From: Rhodobacterales bacterium UBA3080
Lineage (GTDB): Bacteria > Pseudomonadota > Alphaproteobacteria > Rhodobacterales > Rhodobacteraceae
NCBI GenBank assembly: GCA_002366645.1
Contig: DFBM01000132.1
Coordinates: 1-15,942 of the forward strand
Length of the DNA: 15,942 nucleotides
Reading direction: 5' to 3'
In this document: in pieces, positions 1 to 6,012 of the stretch
Position numbering within the stretch: position 1 is the stretch's first letter
Layout: the number at the start of each line of letters is the position of its first letter
The notes under the pieces: model-generated
What the model saw: the letters and a program-made list of their open reading frames with translations, nothing else
What the model was told of the DNA's origin: nothing
Database searches by the model: none
Made by a program: the position numbers and the translations under genes

Positions 1-1
1 G

Positions 2-328
2 TCTGTCGCGCGGATATTTGTATCCGGGGCGATCAAGTTGCAGATGTGTGCAGATGCCACAACCGTCGAAAAGCGGTATTTACGCAAGTTGCGACCTTGG
101 TGGGGGCACACATACCATTTCCACGTGCGCCTGAATTGTCCGAAAGGCGCTACCGACTGCACAGAACAAGCCCCCCCGCCCGCCGGAGATGGCTGTGATG
201 CGGTGGAATGGTGGGTAACCGACGCACTGTTGCCACCGGACCCGGATGCACCGCCGATCGTCCCAAAGCCCGAGCTCGTAATGACCGACCTGCCGCGCCA
301 GTGTGTTGGCGTACTTGAATCGCAATGA
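2..328 (+). CDS. mepA: Penicillin-insensitive murein endopeptidase (MepA family), 3' end only
   Basis: This is the last ~108 codons of a gene that begins before the window; the frame is open from base 2 and ends at TGA 326-328. The visible part contains GHTYHFHVRLNCP followed by a Cys/Gln/Pro-rich stretch and GDGC...EWW, the signature C-terminal end of MepA-type zinc peptidases. In that family these histidines lie in the metal/active site and the enzyme cuts D-alanyl-meso-diaminopimelyl cross-links of peptidoglycan in the periplasm. The signal peptide and the first metal ligands lie outside the window. The stop codon overlaps the next start codon as ATGA, so the two genes are very probably co-translated. 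Confidence 0.85.
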   Translation, partial: SVARIFVSGAIKLQMCADATTVEKRYLRKLRPWWGHTYHFHVRLNCPKGATDCTEQAPPPAGDGCDAVEWWVTDALLPPDPDAPPIVPKPELVMTDLPRQCVGVLESQ

Positions 329-1191
329 TCCGTATTCTTACCTTTCTATTGATCGCACTGCCCGGCCTTGGAACTGCACAAACCGTAACCTCCGCTGGGC
401 GGATCATTGTGGAAGCAGAATTGCCCGATGTTGGTGGCCTTTCAGGCATCGAAGTTTTCGCCGACGGAAGTTTTATCGCTATTTCGGACCGCGGAAATTT
501 CCTTGAAGGCACAATCTCGCGTATCGACGGAAACATCAGCGGCGTAGCGCTTTTGTCTTTGCGCCCGATTCTCGACAGTAAGGGTCAGCCACTCGATGCG
601 CGGAATATCGATGCCGAGGGGCTGGCGGTTAGCGATACCGGCGAAATCTATGTGTCCTTCGAAAGTAATAGTCGGGTGATGCTGCATACGGATCTAAACA
701 GTGCCGCGATCTTTCTGCCCAAACACGACGACTTCAGGACGTTACAGAACAACTCGGGTTTGGAGGCGCTAGCGATAAATGCCGGCGGTATTCTTCTGGC
801 AATTCCGGAGCGCTCCGGGCTCGAAACCCGTCCTTTCCCCGTATACGCCTTTGACGGCACCATCTGGACCCAAACGGCATCCGTTCCCCGCGTCGGGGAG
901 TTTCTCGTGACTGGTGCAGATTTTGGCCCCGACGGTCGTTTGTACCTGCTCGAACGTTCATACAAATGGCCTGCGGGGTTCTCTGCACGGATTCGAAGGT
1001 TTACTTACGTGGACGGAAACCTCGGCGATGAGGAAACCCTGCTGGTGTCACACACCGAAAAGCTGGACAACATGGAAGGGATATCCGTCTGGTCAGACTC
1101 ATCCGGCCAAACCCGCATGACACTGGTTTCCGACGACAACTTCTTCGCTTTTCAACGCACGGTCATCGCCGAATACCTTGTAAACGACTAG
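325..1191 (+). CDS. Esterase-like activity of phytase family protein (COG4246-like), exported
   Basis: A 288-residue protein starting at ATG 325, overlapping the mepA stop by 4 bases (ATGA). Residues 1-18 form a signal peptide (hydrophobic LTFLLIALPGLG, then an Ala-X-type cleavage site near TAQ), so the product is expected in the periplasm. The mature part shows the repeated blade-like motifs of the phytase-like beta-propeller family: GLSGIEVFADGSFIAISDRG near residue 40, DAEGLAV...GEIYVSF near 95, SGLEALAI near 145, GPDGRLYLLER near 200 and DNMEGISVW near 250. The family is related by fold to 3-phytases, but the substrate of bacterial members like this is unknown, so phytase activity should not be assumed. 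The stop codon TAG shares the palindrome CTAG with the stop of the convergent gene. Confidence 0.85.
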   Translation: MIRILTFLLIALPGLGTAQTVTSAGRIIVEAELPDVGGLSGIEVFADGSFIAISDRGNFLEGTISRIDGNISGVALLSLRPILDSKGQPLDARNIDAEGLAVSDTGEIYVSFESNSRVMLHTDLNSAAIFLPKHDDFRTLQNNSGLEALAINAGGILLAIPERSGLETRPFPVYAFDGTIWTQTASVPRVGEFLVTGADFGPDGRLYLLERSYKWPAGFSARIRRFTYVDGNLGDEETLLVSHTEKLDNMEGISVWSDSSGQTRMTLVSDDNFFAFQRTVIAEYLVND

Positions 1192-2006
1192 GCTTCCCAG
1201 TTCTGCAAAATATCCCACGCTTCTTCGGCAGTTTCGACGAAGCGGAATAACTTGAGGTCATCGAAGCTGATGGTTCCGGCTTCGGCCAAGGCTTTCCAGT
1301 TGATGATCTTGCGCCAAAAATCCTCTCCAAACAACAGGATCGGCATCGGCTCCATGCGGTTGGTCTGGATCAATGTAAGCGTCTCGAACAATTCGTCCAT
1401 TGTGCCAAATCCGCCGGGGAAAACCGCTAGTGCTTTGGCCCGCATCAGAAAATGCATTTTACGAACCGCAAAATAGTGGAAGTTGAAACACAAATCGGGC
1501 GTCGCGTATTGATTAGGTGACTGTTCGTGCGGCAACACAATATTCAAACTAATCGAGTCTCCACCCACGTCCACCGCGCCGCGATTACCCGCCTCCATCA
1601 CACCCGGCCCACCGCCTGTGCACACCACCAATTCCCGATGGCCATTCTTCATGCTGGCTTTGGTGCAAATTGCCGCGAACTTTCGGGCCTCGGTGTAATA
1701 TTTCGACAAATCCGCCAGTGTTTTGCTGCGGGCTTGGTCTTTTTTATCGGGATCCGGAATCCGAGCGCCGCCGAACAGAACCACCGTACTTTCGATACCC
1801 TTCTCGTCCAGAACCATCTCGGGCTTCAGAAGTTCGAGTTGCAAGCGCACCGGACGCAGTTCATCGCGACAAAGGAAATCCGGATCAGCAAAAGCCAATC
1901 TGTAGGTCGGGGCACGGGTTTGTGGCGTGTCCGGCACCGCGTGCGTGGTTTGCAAATCCTCACGTGCATCGGGAAATCGTGTTTGTTTTCTGCTCAAATC
2001 GCTCAT
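1188..2006 (-). CDS. LOG/TIGR00730 family Rossmann-fold protein (putative nucleoside-monophosphate phosphoribohydrolase)
   Basis: A 272-residue protein. It carries the two LOG-family motifs: GGGPGVMEAGNRGA and PGGFGTMDELFE (PGGxGTxxE type), which form the nucleotide-binding and catalytic site in cytokinin riboside 5'-monophosphate phosphoribohydrolases. Bacterial members of the large variant are often mislabelled lysine decarboxylase; no PLP-enzyme motif is present. The frame stays open to a codon at 2090, but I chose ATG 2006 because AAGGA lies 8 bases upstream of it and the extra residues look like translated promoter DNA, including a TATAAT element at 2059-2064. It is divergent from dapD and convergent with the phytase-like gene. 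The true substrate cannot be told from sequence. Confidence 0.85.
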   Translation of the reverse strand: MSDLSRKQTRFPDAREDLQTTHAVPDTPQTRAPTYRLAFADPDFLCRDELRPVRLQLELLKPEMVLDEKGIESTVVLFGGARIPDPDKKDQARSKTLADLSKYYTEARKFAAICTKASMKNGHRELVVCTGGGPGVMEAGNRGAVDVGGDSISLNIVLPHEQSPNQYATPDLCFNFHYFAVRKMHFLMRAKALAVFPGGFGTMDELFETLTLIQTNRMEPMPILLFGEDFWRKIINWKALAEAGTISFDDLKLFRFVETAEEAWDILQNWEA

Positions 2007-2037
2007 ATCGAAAATCCTTGTGATCATTTGTGCCATA

Positions 2038-2066
2038 TTGCACCTGCCTGCTATCCGAATTATAGG
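2038..2066 (+). promoter_or_regulatory. Candidate sigma-70 promoter of dapD
   Basis: TTGCAC (2038-2043), 17 bases, then TATAGG (2061-2066). This would place the transcription start near 2073, about 33 bases before the dapD ATG. The -35 element matches consensus only at TTG, so this is a moderate call based on spacing and position. Confidence 0.45.
2059..2064 (-). promoter_or_regulatory. Candidate -10 element (TATAAT) of the LOG-family gene
   Basis: Reading leftwards, the minus strand shows a perfect TATAAT about 53 bases before the preferred start at 2006. No good -35 lies at the right distance. The element overlaps the dapD -10 on the other strand, so the two divergent promoters would compete for the same bases. 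Confidence 0.35.
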
Positions 2067-2105
2067 CATCGGCAGAACAAGACCAGTCACTTAATGGAGA
2101 TACAC

Positions 2106-2933
2106 ATGTCCAACGCTCAGCTAGAAATCGCAATCGAAGCCGCGTGGGAAGCACGCGACACCATCAGCCCATCCACAACGGGCGAGGTGCGCGAAGCTAT
2201 TGAAGATACACTGAACGCATTGGACAGCGGCGCACTGCGTGTTGCCGAGCCACGCGAAAACGGTGAGTGGCGTGTGAACCAATGGGCGAAGAAGGCGGTG
2301 CTCCTGTCTTTCCGCCTGAGCGATATGGAAATGATCGAAGGCAGCAACGGCAATGCGAACTGGTGGGACAAGGTTCCAAACAAATTCGCAGGCTGGGGTG
2401 AAAATCAGTGGCGGGCCGCAGGTTTCCGCGCCGTGCCGGGTTCGATCGTGCGACGCTCCGCTTATATTGCGCCGGGCGTGGTGCTGATGCCGTCGTTCGT
2501 GAATATCGGCGCCTATGTTGATGAAGGCTCGATGGTTGATGCCTGGGCAACAGTTGGTTCGTGCGCGCAGATTGGCAAGAACGTCCACCTTTCAGGCGGC
2601 GTCGGCATTGGTGGCGTTCTAGAGCCCATGCAGGCCGGTCCGACCATTATCGAGGACAACTGTTTTATCGGCGCGCGTTCCGAAGTCGTCGAAGGCTGTA
2701 TCGTGCGTGAAGGATCGGTATTGGGCATGGGCGTGTTCATCGGCAAATCGACCAAAATCGTTGATCGCGAGACCGGCGAAGTTATGTATGGCGAAGTGCC
2801 GCCCTATTCGGTTGTGGTTGCCGGCTCCATGCCGTCAAAGAACAATGTGAACCTGTATTGCGCCGTGATCGTGAAACGCGTGGACGAGCGGACGCGCTCG
2901 AAAACCTCCATCAACGATTTGCTCCGTGACTGA
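2106..2933 (+). CDS. dapD: 2,3,4,5-tetrahydropyridine-2,6-dicarboxylate N-succinyltransferase
   Basis: A 275-residue protein, close to the usual DapD length. It transfers succinyl from succinyl-CoA to tetrahydrodipicolinate in the succinylase branch of diaminopimelate/lysine synthesis, in the cytoplasm. The N-terminal third is helical with the family-typical VNQWAKKAVLLSFRL stretch; the middle is a left-handed beta-helix of hexapeptide repeats (PGSIVRRSAYIAPGVVLMPS, VNIGAYVDEGSMVDAWATVG, VHLSGGVGIGGV, CFIGARSEVVEGCIV); the end holds SMPSKNNVNLYCAVIVK. ATG 2106 has GGAG 7 bases upstream. An open frame continues far upstream to 1527, but that part lies antisense to the LOG gene and is not credible as protein. 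The stop overlaps the next gene's GTG start by 8 bases. Confidence 0.97.
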   Translation: MSNAQLEIAIEAAWEARDTISPSTTGEVREAIEDTLNALDSGALRVAEPRENGEWRVNQWAKKAVLLSFRLSDMEMIEGSNGNANWWDKVPNKFAGWGENQWRAAGFRAVPGSIVRRSAYIAPGVVLMPSFVNIGAYVDEGSMVDAWATVGSCAQIGKNVHLSGGVGIGGVLEPMQAGPTIIEDNCFIGARSEVVEGCIVREGSVLGMGVFIGKSTKIVDRETGEVMYGEVPPYSVVVAGSMPSKNNVNLYCAVIVKRVDERTRSKTSINDLLRD

Positions 2934-3267
2934 TACCCCCAAGAAACACAAACGCCCGCAGCAGGTATATACCCTGTTGGTCGAAGTAGGCCGCGCCCAA
3001 AACGACGGGCTGCCGAAAGGTAGCTCTGGCGCGGCGCTGATGTGTTACGCTTCGGGTGTCGATGAAGCCGAAGCTGTGCGCGAAACCGTTGCTATTCTGA
3101 AGCAAGCCGATTTGGCGCCACTGGATGTTTCGGGCTATGGCACGCTAGAGGAACGCATGTCCGAAGGGCACGACATCAGCGACGAGGAAAAAGGTTTGAT
3201 GCAACAGGCGTTGGACCAGAACTCCGTTATCGTTGCGCAAATGACGCCATTCTTCGATAAAGGCTAA
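2926..3267 (+). CDS. Conserved hypothetical small protein coupled to dapD
   Basis: A 113-residue soluble acidic protein starting at GTG 2926, eight bases inside the end of dapD, so it is probably translated by coupling to it. A basic start (KKHKRPQQ) is followed by a compact alpha/beta-looking domain: VYTLLVEVGRA, then EAEAVRETVAILKQA, then DISDEEKGLMQQALDQNSVIVAQMTPFF. No signal peptide, membrane segment, Cys/His metal motif or catalytic signature is visible. From memory, similar short proteins occur beside dapD in Rhodobacterales. I do not recognise a function; its position suggests, but does not show, a tie to lysine or cell-wall precursor synthesis. Confidence 0.75.
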   Translation: MTDTPKKHKRPQQVYTLLVEVGRAQNDGLPKGSSGAALMCYASGVDEAEAVRETVAILKQADLAPLDVSGYGTLEERMSEGHDISDEEKGLMQQALDQNSVIVAQMTPFFDKG

Positions 3268-3279
3268 TATTGTAACCGT

Positions 3280-3320
3280 ATGATTTAGGTCAAGGTTTGT
3301 GCTATGCTGATCCGTATTGT
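3280..3320 (+). promoter_or_regulatory. Candidate FNR/CRP-type box plus -10 element ahead of the universal stress gene
   Basis: ATGAT-TTAG-GTCAA at 3280-3293 matches the anaerobox TTGAT-N4-(A/G)TCAA except for its first base. A -10-like TATTGT lies at 3315-3320, giving a start near 3327; the box centre would then fall about 41 bases upstream, the spacing of class II FNR/CRP activation. An alternative -10, TATGCT (3303-3308), would not have this spacing. The call rests on pattern and geometry only. Confidence 0.45.
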
Positions 3321-3353
3321 GCAACCAGAGCGAAATCTAATTGGAGAATGGTT

Positions 3354-3764
3354 ATGTATAAATCAATATTGGTCCCGATCGATCTTGCGCACCGCGACGT
3401 CGGTCAAGCCATGATTAAACGCGCTGTCGCGTTGTCGGATGAAAACGGCAAGATTACATTGCTACACGTAATCGGCGATATTCCTGCCTATGCACAATCC
3501 TACCTACCAGAAGGTCAGCTTCAGGAAAATCTTGAGGAAACCAAGAAAACCTTGGCGGCACTTGCGCAAACCGCTGGTGCGAAAGCAGACACAATTGTTC
3601 GCTACGGAAACGCCAGCCCGGTTATTCTGGACGAAGCGAATGAGCTTGGCGCAGACCTGATTATTATTGCGTCACACCACCCGGGCATCAAGGATTACCT
3701 TATGGGTTCCACAGCTTCTCGCGTAGTGCGGCACGCGGCTTGCTCGGTTCTAATTAACCGTTAA
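3354..3764 (+). CDS. Universal stress protein, UspF/UspG-like
   Basis: A 136-residue single-domain Usp. The N-terminus MYKSILVPIDLA is the first strand and loop of the Usp fold. The end, SHHPGIKDYLMGSTASRVVRHAACSVLINR broken at GST, resembles the UspF/UspG branch, where G-S/T before the last helix contributes to nucleotide phosphate binding; the first glycines of the G-2X-G-9X-G motif are not present in standard form. The frame is open from 3297, but ATG 3354 is preferred because GGAG sits 7 bases upstream and homology starts there. Members aid survival under stress or low oxygen, in keeping with the FNR-like box upstream. A hairpin-T terminator follows directly, so the gene is probably monocistronic. 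Confidence 0.9.
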   Translation: MYKSILVPIDLAHRDVGQAMIKRAVALSDENGKITLLHVIGDIPAYAQSYLPEGQLQENLEETKKTLAALAQTAGAKADTIVRYGNASPVILDEANELGADLIIIASHHPGIKDYLMGSTASRVVRHAACSVLINR

Positions 3765-3766
3765 GC

Positions 3767-3787
3767 CCGCTATTAGCGGATTTTTCT
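3767..3787 (+). terminator. Rho-independent terminator of the universal stress gene
   Basis: CCGCT-ATT-AGCGG stem-loop (3767-3779) followed by A and TTTTTCTT, two bases after the stop codon. The stem is short (5 pairs) but GC-rich and directly followed by the T tract. Confidence 0.7.
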
Positions 3788-3788
3788 T

Positions 3789-3820
3789 GATAAAACGTCG
3801 ATAAAACGTAAGTATTATCG
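3789..3820 (+). promoter_or_regulatory. Candidate autoregulatory operator of the MarR-like gene
   Basis: Two perfect copies of GATAAAACGT (3789-3798 and 3800-3809) lie 11 bases apart, about one helical turn. The second copy also opens a long imperfect palindrome, CGATAA-N10-TTATCG (3799-3820), whose inner bases are partly symmetric too (AC...GT). It ends one base before the start codon of the regulator. A dimeric winged-helix protein binding here would block its own expression. Confidence 0.5.
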
Positions 3821-3821
3821 C

Positions 3822-4331
3822 ATGGAAAATGAACCGACAAAACGCAAAATCGTGTCTTCCCGCCATTTGGCAACAACTGGCGGTTGGCAACTTTCCGAAT
3901 TCGAGTTTGGCCTTATCGTCGCCTACAACGGTTTTAGCCGCTGGGTGAACCGGTGTATGGCCGCCTCGGGATATCCAGCGCTCGGGACGCTCGAGGTGCT
4001 GGTGTTGCACAACATCAATCACCGGGATCGCGGCAAGCGCCTGTCAGATGTATGCTTTATGCTAAATATCGAGGACGCCCACACCGTCAATTACGCCATC
4101 AAAAAGCTGGTCAAACAGGGGCTGGTTGCCGGTGAAAAATCCGGCAAGGAGATGCTGTATTCGACCACCGAAGAGGGCGTCGATCTGTGCAACAAATACC
4201 GCGACACGCGCGAGCAGTGCCTGATCGAAAGCCTCAACGCCGATGGCGATGAACTACGCGAGATCGCGGCAACACTTCGGGCGTTGTCCGGGGTTTACGA
4301 TCAGGCCGCGCGGGCAGCTTCGTCTCTATGA
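3822..4331 (+). CDS. MarR-like winged-helix transcriptional regulator
   Basis: A 169-residue protein. The central part reads as a winged-helix DNA-binding domain: TLEVLVLHNINHRD, then RLSDVCFMLNIEDAHTVNYAIKKLVKQG (helix-turn-helix with recognition helix VNYAIKKLVKQG), then a wing LVAGEKSGKEMLYSTTEEG. Long helices on both sides (residues ~20-45 and ~120-165) would make the dimer interface, as in MarR proteins. There is no obvious redox cysteine pair or ligand motif, and its targets are unknown. The Shine-Dalgarno sequence before ATG 3822 is weak because the palindromic operator occupies that space. Only 4 bases separate its stop from that of the convergent transporter gene. Confidence 0.85.
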   Translation: MENEPTKRKIVSSRHLATTGGWQLSEFEFGLIVAYNGFSRWVNRCMAASGYPALGTLEVLVLHNINHRDRGKRLSDVCFMLNIEDAHTVNYAIKKLVKQGLVAGEKSGKEMLYSTTEEGVDLCNKYRDTREQCLIESLNADGDELREIAATLRALSGVYDQAARAASSL

Positions 4332-4335
4332 CGGG

Positions 4336-5952
4336 TTAATGCCCACCGCCGATTTTGCCGACGTTAACCTCGTAGTCAACCGCAACACGGTAGTCGGGGT
4401 CGTCGTCCATATCGACCATCAACTGGCCGGCGTTGGTTAACAACCGGTGACAATCCTGCGTCAGATGCCGCAACTGCAACCGTTTACCAGCGGCTTGGTA
4501 CTTTGCCGCAACATCTTCGATCGCCTGCAGTGCACTGTGATCAACAACGCGGGAATCCATGAAGTCCAGGATAACGAGCTCTGGATCGGTTTCCGGCTTG
4601 AACCGCTCCACAAAACTCGTGGTTGAACCAAAGAACAATGGTCCCGAAATTTCGTAAACCAGCGCGCCTTTCTCGGATTGTGAAAGCCGTGCCACAACCT
4701 GAATACGCGCCGCTGCATTCCATGCGTAGACCACAGCCGAAACAATAACGCCTACGACCACAGCAATCGCGAGGTCTTCCGCAACAGTCACTGCCGTCAC
4801 CAACAGAATTACAAGTGCGTCAGATTTCGGAACGCGGCGCAAAACGCCGAAGCTCTGCCAGGCGAATGTGCCGATAACGACCATAAACATAACACCGACC
4901 AATGCAGCCAGTGGAATCATATCAATTGCACCGCTGGCGAACAGAATGAATGCCAGCAGAAACAGTGCCGCCGAAATACCGGAAAGACGGGTGCGACCGC
5001 CGGAGTTTACATTGATCATCGACTGCCCGATCATCGCACAACCGCCCATACCACCGAAAAATCCGGTAACGACGTTGGCAGAGCCCTGCGCAACACACTC
5101 CTGCGAAGCGCCACCCCGTTTACCGGTAATCGTGCCTACGAGGTTGAGGGTCAGCAAGCTCTCGATCAAGCCAATCGCTGCCAAAATGATCGAGTATGGC
5201 AGGATGATTTTTAGCGTCTCAAACGTAAAGGGAACCTGCGGAATGCCAAAAATCGGAAGACCTCCTTCAACAGAAGCCAGATCACCAACGCGCGGAACAT
5301 TCAAATCAAATGTGATTACCAGCGCGGCCACAATACCGATTGCCGCCAACGGCGCCGGAATAAACTTGGTGACCTTTGGTGTTAAATACACAAGCGCCAT
5401 TGTTCCCGCGACCAGTGCCAACGTCAGCCAAAGTGTGAAACCGGACATCCAGACATGACCGCCTGCGCCGTCCGGCACCTTGAACTGTTCCAACTGCGCC
5501 AGAAAAATAACGATAGCGAGGCCGTTAACAAATCCTAGCATAACCGGATGCGGCACCATGCGAATGAACTTACCCAGCTTGAACACACCGGCCAATATCT
5601 GCAAAATTCCCATCAAGACGACGGTCGCAAACAGGTATTGCACCCCGTGATCGGCAACCAGCCCCACCATAACAACCGCAAGCGCGCCAGTCGCACCGGA
5701 AATCATACCCGGACGTCCACCGAAAACAGCGGTAATCAAACCTACTATGAATGCTGCATAAAGACCTACGAGCGGATCAACCCCCGCTACAAAAGCAAAT
5801 GCGATTGCTTCGGGCACCAATGCGAGCGCAACTGTCAATCCCGACAGAATCTCGATGCGGATTTGTCCAACACCTAGTTCGGTAATCTGGGAGGACGCCC
5901 CGCTTAAACGAAGGCGCTTGGCGAAATCGGCGAGGGTCGTTGGTCTACTCAA
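4336..5952 (-). CDS. SulP family inorganic anion transporter with C-terminal STAS domain
   Basis: A 538-residue inner-membrane protein. Residues ~30-420 hold the SulP core: LSGLTVALALVPEAIAFAFVAGVDPLVGLYAAF, the glycine-rich GGRPGMISGATGALAVV, and GGMGGCAMIGQSMINVNSGGRTRLSGI; about a dozen hydrophobic segments are visible. Residues ~425-530 are a STAS domain (LVYEISGPLFFGSTTSF, then ELVILDFMDSRVVDHSALQAIEDVA). SulP proteins carry sulfate, bicarbonate or other anions; the substrate cannot be told here. The start codon is TTG at 5952, supported by AGGA 7 bases upstream; the nearby ATG at 5960 is in another frame and meets a stop at once. It lies 60 bases behind the helicase gene on the same strand with no clear terminator between, so readthrough is possible. 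Confidence 0.93.
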   Translation of the reverse strand: MSRPTTLADFAKRLRLSGASSQITELGVGQIRIEILSGLTVALALVPEAIAFAFVAGVDPLVGLYAAFIVGLITAVFGGRPGMISGATGALAVVMVGLVADHGVQYLFATVVLMGILQILAGVFKLGKFIRMVPHPVMLGFVNGLAIVIFLAQLEQFKVPDGAGGHVWMSGFTLWLTLALVAGTMALVYLTPKVTKFIPAPLAAIGIVAALVITFDLNVPRVGDLASVEGGLPIFGIPQVPFTFETLKIILPYSIILAAIGLIESLLTLNLVGTITGKRGGASQECVAQGSANVVTGFFGGMGGCAMIGQSMINVNSGGRTRLSGISAALFLLAFILFASGAIDMIPLAALVGVMFMVVIGTFAWQSFGVLRRVPKSDALVILLVTAVTVAEDLAIAVVVGVIVSAVVYAWNAAARIQVVARLSQSEKGALVYEISGPLFFGSTTSFVERFKPETDPELVILDFMDSRVVDHSALQAIEDVAAKYQAAGKRLQLRHLTQDCHRLLTNAGQLMVDMDDDPDYRVAVDYEVNVGKIGGGH

Positions 5953-6012
5953 TGTTACATCCTGTTTTTAAAGTCCGGGGGCAGAGGCCACCATATTCTT
6001 CACTGGTTCTAC

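Noticed and set aside
1527..2105. Long plus-strand open frame joined to the front of dapD
   Set aside because: It runs antisense through the LOG gene, has no family motif, and dapD has its own ribosome binding site and normal length from 2106.
4868..5458. 196-codon plus-strand open frame
   Set aside because: It lies fully antisense to the SulP gene, is Pro/Thr/Ser-rich in the manner of reverse-read membrane coding DNA, and has no domain signature.
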